Shown here: positions 13,523 to 17,951 of the stretch, one piece after another
How the letters are laid out: each line of letters opens with the position of its first letter
Numbering within the stretch: position 1 is the first letter of the stretch
Assembly: GCF_947255005.1 (NCBI RefSeq)
Contig: NZ_CAMYFI010000047.1
Location: 1-17,951, forward strand
Length of the DNA: 17,951 nucleotides
Source: an uncultured Tessaracoccus sp.
Lineage (GTDB): Bacteria; Actinomycetota; Actinomycetes; Propionibacteriales; Propionibacteriaceae
Reading direction: 5' to 3'
The notes under the pieces: model-generated
What the model saw: the letters and a program-made list of their open reading frames with translations, nothing else
What the model was told of the DNA's origin: nothing
The model's database searches: none
Position numbers and translations under genes: made by a program

Positions 13523-16392
13523 CACTCACGCTCCTGTTCGACCATCTCGTAGACCTCGACTACGTCTTCGGTCTTGATGTCGTTGTAGTTGTGCAGCGTG
13601 AGGCCACATTCGAAGCCCTCGCGCACCTCAGTGACATCATCCTTCTCACGACGCAGCGAGGCGATAGAGGTGTCTTGGATAACCACACCGTCGCGGATGA
13701 GCCGCGCCTTGGCGTTGCGGCGAACCACGCCGTCGAGCACCATACAGCCCGCAATGTTGCCGATCTTCGAGGAGCGGAAGATCTCGCGGATCTCGGCCTG
13801 GCCGATGATCTGCTCCTTGTAGATGGGCTTGAGCATGCCCTTGAGCGCGGCCTCGATCTCGTCGATCGCGTCGTAGATGACCGAGTAGGAGCGGATGTCG
13901 ACGTTCTCCTCGTCCGCCATCTTCGCAGCGTGCGGGGTGGGACGAACGTTGAAGCCGATGATGACGGCCTTCGACGCGGCAGCCAGCGAGACGTTCGTCT
14001 CGGTGATGGCACCAACACCGCGGTCGATGACGCGCAGCCCGACCTCGTCGGAAATCTCGATCTTGGTAAGCGCATCCTCGAGGGCCTCGACGGAACCAGC
14101 GCCGTCGCCCTTGAGAATGAGCAGCAGCTCCTGCGTCTCGCCCTTCTCGAGCTGTTCGAACAGCTGGTCGAGGGTCTTGCGACGGCTGGTGCGGGCCTGC
14201 AGCGCGGCACGCATGCGCGCCTCACGCTTGTCGGCGATCTGTCGGGCGACGCGGTCGTCTTCCACTACGAGGAAGTTGTCGCCAGCACCAGGCACCGACG
14301 TGAGGCCGAGCACCTGCACCGGCATCGACGGAGGTGCCTCGTCGACGTTCTCGCCCTGATCGTTGATCATGGCGCGCACGCGTCCGTGGGCAGAGCCCGC
14401 GACGATCGAGTCACCGATGCGGAGCGTACCGCGGTGCACGAGTACCGTCGCCACCGCGCCGCGACCCTTATCGAGGTGGGCCTCGATGGCGACACCCTGG
14501 GCGTCCATATCCGGGTTCGCGCGCAGGTCTAGCGCCGCGTCGGCCGTGAGGACGATGGCTTCGAGGAGCTCGTCCAGGCCCTGACGCGTGACCGCGGACA
14601 CGTCGACGAACTGCGTGTCGCCGCCGTACTCCTCGGGGATCAGGCCGTACTCGGAGAGCTGACCGCGCACCCGTGTCGGGTCTGCGGTGTCCTTATCGAT
14701 CTTGTTCACCGCGACGACGATCGGCACGTCGGCGGCCATCGCGTGGTTCATGGCCTCGATGGTCTGCGGCATCACACCGTCGTCGGCGGCAACCACCAGC
14801 ACGGCGATGTCCGTCGACTTCGCGCCACGGGCACGCATGGCCGTGAATGCCTCGTGGCCAGGGGTATCGATGAAGGTGATGGCGCGTTCTTCGCCTTCCA
14901 CCTCGGCTTCCACCTGGTAGGCGCCGATGTTCTGCGTAATGCCGCCGGCCTCACGCGTCTGCACGTTGGAGTGACGGAACGCGTCGAGCAGCTTGGTTTT
15001 ACCGTGGTCGACGTGACCCATGACGGTAACCACCGGGGGACGAACCTCGAGGTCGTCCTCGTCGCCTTCGTCTTCGCCAAATTCGAGGTCGAAGCTCTCC
15101 AGCAGCTCGCGATCTTCGTCTTCGGGGGACACGACCTGGATGTTGTACTCCAGCTCCGCACCCAACAGTTCGAGGGTGTCGTCGCTCACCGACTGGGTGG
15201 CGGTGACCATCTCACCCATATGGAAAAGCACCTGCACGAGTGCTGCCGCGTCGACGCCGATCTTCTCGGCGAGATCGGTCAGCGACGCGCCACGACGCAG
15301 ACGAACGGTCTTGCCGCCGCCCTTACGGACGCGTACGCCACCGATCGTTGGCGCCTCCATCTCGTCAAACTCTTGGCGACGCTGCTTCTTCGACTTGCGA
15401 CGACGGTTTCCGGAGCCACCGCGTCCGAAGGCGCCCTGCGTTCCGCCGCGGCCACGACCACGGCCGGGCCCGCCACCCATGCCGCCGGGGCCGCCCATCG
15501 GAGGCCCGCCGAAGCGACCACCGCCGCCCGGCCCACCGGAGCCAGGACGCCCACCGCGGCCGCGACCACCGCCACGACCGGGCCGCGAGCTCGCCTGGCC
15601 GAGCTGGCTCGACTGATGCTTCGGCATCATCGCGGGGTTGGGACGAGGCATGCCTCCCGTGCCGCCGGGACGCGGCATCAGGTTCTGCTCGCTCCCTGAG
15701 CCCTGCGGACGCTGACCTCCGCGACGATCACCGTCGGGACGGGGACGACGCTGCGGCTGCTTGCCCATCCCCTGGCTCGCAGCAAACGGGTTGTTACCCG
15801 GACGCGGCGCGTTCGTGCGTCGCGGCATAGAACCTGGGGTCACACCACCGGTGCGGGATCCTGCGCTCGGAGCGGCAGGCTTCGGCACACCAGGCTTCGG
15901 AGCGCTGGGCTTAGCCGCACCTGGCTTAGGCACACTCGACGGCTTCGCCTCGGCACCTGGTTTGGCACCGGTGGCAGGCTTCGACTGAGGAGCGGCTGGC
16001 TTGGGGGCACCAGGCTTCGGGACAGCTCCGGGGCGAGCTGCCGACGCACCGGGCTTCGGCGCTGCCGGTTTCGGCGCGCTCGTCGGCGCTGGGCTTGCTC
16101 CTGGGTCAAACGCGCCGGGTGTCGCTTTCGGCGCGCGAATGCCGCTGGGCTTCGGCGCGTCCGACTTGGACTTCGTTTGGCGCGCGCTACTCGAAGACGG
16201 CGTCTTCGGTGCGTCCTTCTTGGCCGACTCGCCGTCGGCACTGAAATGTTCGCGGATACGACGTACGACGGGTGCTTCTAGCGACGACGACGCGCCGCGA
16301 ACGTACTCACCCTGTTCTTTCAGCCACGCCAGCAACTCCCTGCTGGGCATGCCGAATTCCTTTGCGATCTCATGAACGCGAGGCTTAGCCAC
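13522..16392 (-). CDS. infB: Translation initiation factor IF-2
   Basis: IF-2 is the GTPase that brings initiator fMet-tRNA to the ribosome. This 956-aa protein opens with the N-terminal IF2 domain (AKPRVHEIAKEFGMPSRELL). A long linker (about 51-343) follows, first of PKPGA/AKPSAPKP-type repeats and then of Gly/Arg-rich repeats. A second N-domain-like segment covers about 365-420. The GTPase core has G1 GHVDHGKT (459-466), G3 DTPGH (509-513) and G4 NKID (563-566). The remaining domains (II, III and the tRNA-binding C-domain) run to a normal end at KTEDVVEVYEMVEQERE. The GTG start at 16392 is chosen because AAAGGAG lies just upstream and VAKPRVHEIAKE matches the conserved start; ORF extension to 16413 has no support. 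It overlaps rbfA by 1-4 bases. Confidence 0.97.
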   Translation of the reverse strand: MAKPRVHEIAKEFGMPSRELLAWLKEQGEYVRGASSSLEAPVVRRIREHFSADGESAKKDAPKTPSSSSARQTKSKSDAPKPSGIRAPKATPGAFDPGASPAPTSAPKPAAPKPGASAARPGAVPKPGAPKPAAPQSKPATGAKPGAEAKPSSVPKPGAAKPSAPKPGVPKPAAPSAGSRTGGVTPGSMPRRTNAPRPGNNPFAASQGMGKQPQRRPRPDGDRRGGQRPQGSGSEQNLMPRPGGTGGMPRPNPAMMPKHQSSQLGQASSRPGRGGGRGRGGRPGSGGPGGGGRFGGPPMGGPGGMGGGPGRGRGRGGTQGAFGRGGSGNRRRKSKKQRRQEFDEMEAPTIGGVRVRKGGGKTVRLRRGASLTDLAEKIGVDAAALVQVLFHMGEMVTATQSVSDDTLELLGAELEYNIQVVSPEDEDRELLESFDLEFGEDEGDEDDLEVRPPVVTVMGHVDHGKTKLLDAFRHSNVQTREAGGITQNIGAYQVEAEVEGEERAITFIDTPGHEAFTAMRARGAKSTDIAVLVVAADDGVMPQTIEAMNHAMAADVPIVVAVNKIDKDTADPTRVRGQLSEYGLIPEEYGGDTQFVDVSAVTRQGLDELLEAIVLTADAALDLRANPDMDAQGVAIEAHLDKGRGAVATVLVHRGTLRIGDSIVAGSAHGRVRAMINDQGENVDEAPPSMPVQVLGLTSVPGAGDNFLVVEDDRVARQIADKREARMRAALQARTSRRKTLDQLFEQLEKGETQELLLILKGDGAGSVEALEDALTKIEISDEVGLRVIDRGVGAITETNVSLAAASKAVIIGFNVRPTPHAAKMADEENVDIRSYSVIYDAIDEIEAALKGMLKPIYKEQIIGQAEIREIFRSSKIGNIAGCMVLDGVVRRNAKARLIRDGVVIQDTSIASLRREKDDVTEVREGFECGLTLHNYNDIKTEDVVEVYEMVEQERE

Positions 16393-16597
16393 TGCTCTCC
16401 TTTGGGGGCCCAAGCCTCAAGCGGCCAGGACCTATTGGTTGTTGTTGCTCATCGTTGGTAACTCATCGAGTGGTCATGAGCGTCAGCCCACCTTCTGGTT
16501 AGCGCCCCCGTGGGGGCATGGAAACGATCGGCCCTTGGATGGGCCATTGGCCAGTCTAACGCGCAACAACCCATCACGCGAAACACGCCACACGCAA
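16393..16597. other. infB leader region, 205 bp
   Basis: This holds no gene of size. On the - strand it may carry an internal promoter (TAGACT -10, complement of 16553-16558) and two possible stems: GCCCC-CGTG-GGGGC at 16504-16517 and GGCCC/GGGCC at about 16530-16546. A seven-codon ORF, ATG-AGC-AAC-AAC-AAC-CAA-TAG (complement of 16432-16452), lies in the leader 39 bp upstream of the start codon. Neither stem has a U-run, so I do not call a terminator. Confidence 0.45.
16553..16558 (-). promoter_or_regulatory. Possible -10 box of an internal infB promoter
   Basis: The complement reads TAGACT, a common actinobacterial -10. No clear -35 is present at the right distance. It would produce a leader of about 150 nt before the infB start. 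The unusually wide gap between ylxR and infB, compared with the overlaps elsewhere in the cluster, supports an internal promoter. Confidence 0.35.
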
Positions 16598-16837
16598 TTA
16601 CTCAGACATCGCTTGCAGCAAATGCCCTAATTCAGCGCTGGGCTCCGCGCCACGAAAGGCCCTCGGAATGGCTTTACGTTCCAGCACGATCCGCGCGCAC
16701 TCCGGGTGGAGGTACGCCCCTCGACCATCAAGTCTTGGGGCCGTCGCCTCGATCACGACACCATCGCGACGCACCAACCGCACGAGCGAAGATTGCTCGT
16801 CAGATTGGCAACATCCGATGCATCGACGTTGCGGCAT
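16598..16837 (-). CDS. ylxR: YlxR-family nucleic-acid-binding protein (DUF448)
   Basis: This small basic protein of 79 aa is encoded, as usual, between nusA and infB. It has the conserved N-terminal MPQRRCIGC motif, the middle stretch LVRLVRRDGVVI, and RGAYLHPECARIVLERKAIPRAFRG near the end. In Bacillus subtilis the homologue (RnpM) has been reported to bind and modulate RNase P; in this organism the role is unproven. ATG 16837 is chosen because it gives the conserved N-terminus, with GGAAGAG 9 nt upstream; the longer reading frame would cover the end of nusA. It lies 23 bp after nusA and is followed by a 205-bp gap before infB. Confidence 0.9.
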   Translation of the reverse strand: MPQRRCIGCCQSDEQSSLVRLVRRDGVVIEATAPRLDGRGAYLHPECARIVLERKAIPRAFRGAEPSAELGHLLQAMSE

Positions 16838-16860
16838 GACCGCACTCTTCCGGGTCGCGA

Positions 16861-17829
16861 TCACACTTCGGTGTCGGGCTGGATATCGATGCGCCAACCG
16901 GTCAGCCTGGCAGCCAAGCGCGCGTTCTGGCCTTCGCGTCCAATAGCCAGCGACAGCTGGTAGTCGGGCACGATCGCACGACACGCCTTACCGGCCTTGT
17001 CGGTGATGATGACATTGATGACCTTGGCTGGCGACAGCGCGGCGGAGACGAACCGTGCCGGGTCTTCGGAGTAGTCGACGATGTCGATCTTCTCGTTGCC
17101 CAACTCGTTGGTGACGGCACGCACTCGCTGCCCGTTCGGCCCAATGAATGCGCCCTTAGCGGAGACGTCCGGATTGTTCGACACCACCGCGATCTTCGTA
17201 CGGTGACCAGCTTCGCGCGCAATCTCCTTGATTTCGACGATGCCGTCGGCGATCTCCGGAACCTCCATCGCGAAGAGCTTCTTCACCAAGTTCGGGTGCG
17301 TGCGCGAGACCACTACCTGTGGGCCGGATGGATCGCGGCGCACGCTCACGATGAACACGCGTAGGCGGCGGCCGTGCGAGTAGTCCTCACCAGGAGACTG
17401 CTCTGCCAACGGCATGATGGCCTCCAACGTGCCCAGGTCGACGCGCACCGTCTTCGAGTCGCGATCCTGCTGGATAACGCCGGTGACGATGTCGCCTTCC
17501 ACGCCCGAGAAGTGGCCGAACTTTTGGTCGTCCTCGGCCTCGCGGATGCGCTGCGTGATGACCTGGCGTGCCGTCGACGCGGCCACGCGCCCAAAGTCTT
17601 CCGGGGTGTCGTCGAAGTAGCCGATGATCTCGTCGTCGTCGCCGAACTCTGGAGCCAGCACCGACACCTTGCCCGTCTTACGGTCGATGTCGATCTTCAC
17701 GCCACGCAACGCGTTGTCGGTCTTGGTGTAGGCATTCAAGATGGCGTCTTCGAGCGTCTTCAGGAGGTACTCCGTCGGAATATCGCGGTCGCGCTCGATC
17801 GCGCGCAGCGCTGCCATGTCGATGTCCAT
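16861..17829 (-). CDS. nusA: Transcription termination/antitermination factor NusA
   Basis: NusA binds RNA polymerase and nascent RNA and controls pausing, termination and antitermination. The 322-aa protein has the N-terminal polymerase-binding domain (about 1-103), an S1 RNA-binding domain (about 108-178; GDIVTGVIQQ...VRVDLG...EAIMP) and two KH domains. KH1 includes AFIGPNGQRVRAV (227-239) and KH2 has AIGREGQNARLAARLTGW (295-312). It ends after KH2 without the acidic C-terminal repeats of the E. coli protein, as in Gram-positives. ATG 17829 has GGAAGGA upstream and lies 2 bp after the rimP stop. The order rimP-nusA-ylxR-infB is the classical one. Confidence 0.97.
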   Translation of the reverse strand: MDIDMAALRAIERDRDIPTEYLLKTLEDAILNAYTKTDNALRGVKIDIDRKTGKVSVLAPEFGDDDEIIGYFDDTPEDFGRVAASTARQVITQRIREAEDDQKFGHFSGVEGDIVTGVIQQDRDSKTVRVDLGTLEAIMPLAEQSPGEDYSHGRRLRVFIVSVRRDPSGPQVVVSRTHPNLVKKLFAMEVPEIADGIVEIKEIAREAGHRTKIAVVSNNPDVSAKGAFIGPNGQRVRAVTNELGNEKIDIVDYSEDPARFVSAALSPAKVINVIITDKAGKACRAIVPDYQLSLAIGREGQNARLAARLTGWRIDIQPDTEV

Positions 17830-17831
17830 GC

Positions 17832-17951
17832 TCAGGCTTCCTTCCGGTTCATCTCAATCTGAATAATTGCTTTGCGCACCTCGTCGAGAGGATACGTCGC
17901 TGGGGAGCCGTCAACATCGACGACCACCGCGTCGGCATCAACTCCGACGAT
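17832..17951 (-). CDS. rimP: Ribosome maturation factor RimP, C-terminal fragment (cut by window edge)
   Basis: The last 39 codons of a gene entering from the right edge on the - strand are visible. The translation ends VRKAIIQIEMNRKEA before TGA (complement of 17832-17834). The short AVVVDVDGSPATYPLDEVRK segment fits the C-terminal Sm-like domain of RimP, which helps 30S subunit assembly. Identification rests partly on its place immediately upstream of nusA, the usual position of rimP in bacteria. The start and most of the protein are outside the window. Confidence 0.85.
   Translation of the reverse strand: MVGVDADAVVVDVDGSPATYPLDEVRKAIIQIEMNRKEA

Noticed and set aside
13591..15699. Long + strand open frames (313 and 318 codons) opposite infB
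   Set aside because: They are the antisense of a certain IF-2 gene in high-G+C DNA; their translations are Val/Arg/Asp-rich and match no family, and no ribosome-binding site or promoter supports them.
16504..16517. GC-rich palindrome GCCCCCGTGGGGGC as a terminator
   Set aside because: It has no U-run on either strand and lies inside an essential gene cluster upstream of infB, so termination there is unlikely.
1..17951. CRISPR array, tRNA or rRNA genes
   Set aside because: I saw no regularly spaced direct repeats and no tRNA- or rRNA-like conserved sequence on either strand.

Overview
The window comes from a high-G+C Gram-positive bacterium (Actinomycetota). The evidence is the order rimP-nusA-ylxR-infB-rbfA-truB-ribF, an IF-2 with the long Ala/Pro/Gly/Lys linker usual in actinobacteria, many GTG starts, a DtxR/IdeR-type iron box, and two insertion sequences of actinobacterial type. 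A member of the Propionibacteriaceae or a relative is my guess from protein flavour; the sequence alone does not settle it.

Region 1 (1-7155, + strand) starts with the 3' half of an ISL3-family element. Next comes a perfect 19-bp iron box and a tightly packed four-gene operon. The operon encodes an ECF-type substrate-binding membrane protein, a single protein fusing two ECF ATPases to the ECF T component, and two half-size ABC transporters (membrane domain plus ATPase) of the kind used for siderophore import (IrtAB/YbtPQ type). The iron box predicts repression when iron is plentiful, so the operon is best read as an iron, siderophore or haem uptake system. Its exact substrate is unknown.

Region 2 (about 7156-9050) is an accessory junction. 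It holds a complete IS256-family element with recognisable inverted repeats, whose transposase is frameshifted near its N-terminus. About 330 bp of unassignable DNA follows and runs into the damaged 3' end of a PaaI-type thioesterase gene.

Region 3 (8927-11200, - strand) is a small operon: a glyoxalase-like (VOC) protein, a zinc-independent quinone-oxidoreductase-type dehydrogenase and the thioesterase. A 26-codon ORF with a Cys-Cys-Cys run precedes it and may be a cysteine-responsive leader peptide.

Region 4 (11327-17951, - strand) is the conserved transcription/translation cluster. It encodes ribosome maturation (RimP, partial at the window edge; RbfA), transcription termination/antitermination (NusA), YlxR, initiation factor IF-2, tRNA pseudouridine-55 synthase (TruB) and the FAD/FMN-making enzyme RibF. 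Several genes overlap by a few bases, which implies coupled translation.

The most notable points are the iron-controlled operon joining ECF and IrtAB-like modules between insertion sequences, the IS256-end-like 16-mer that places a -35 box in front of it, and the poly-cysteine leader ORF. I saw no tRNA, rRNA or CRISPR array.
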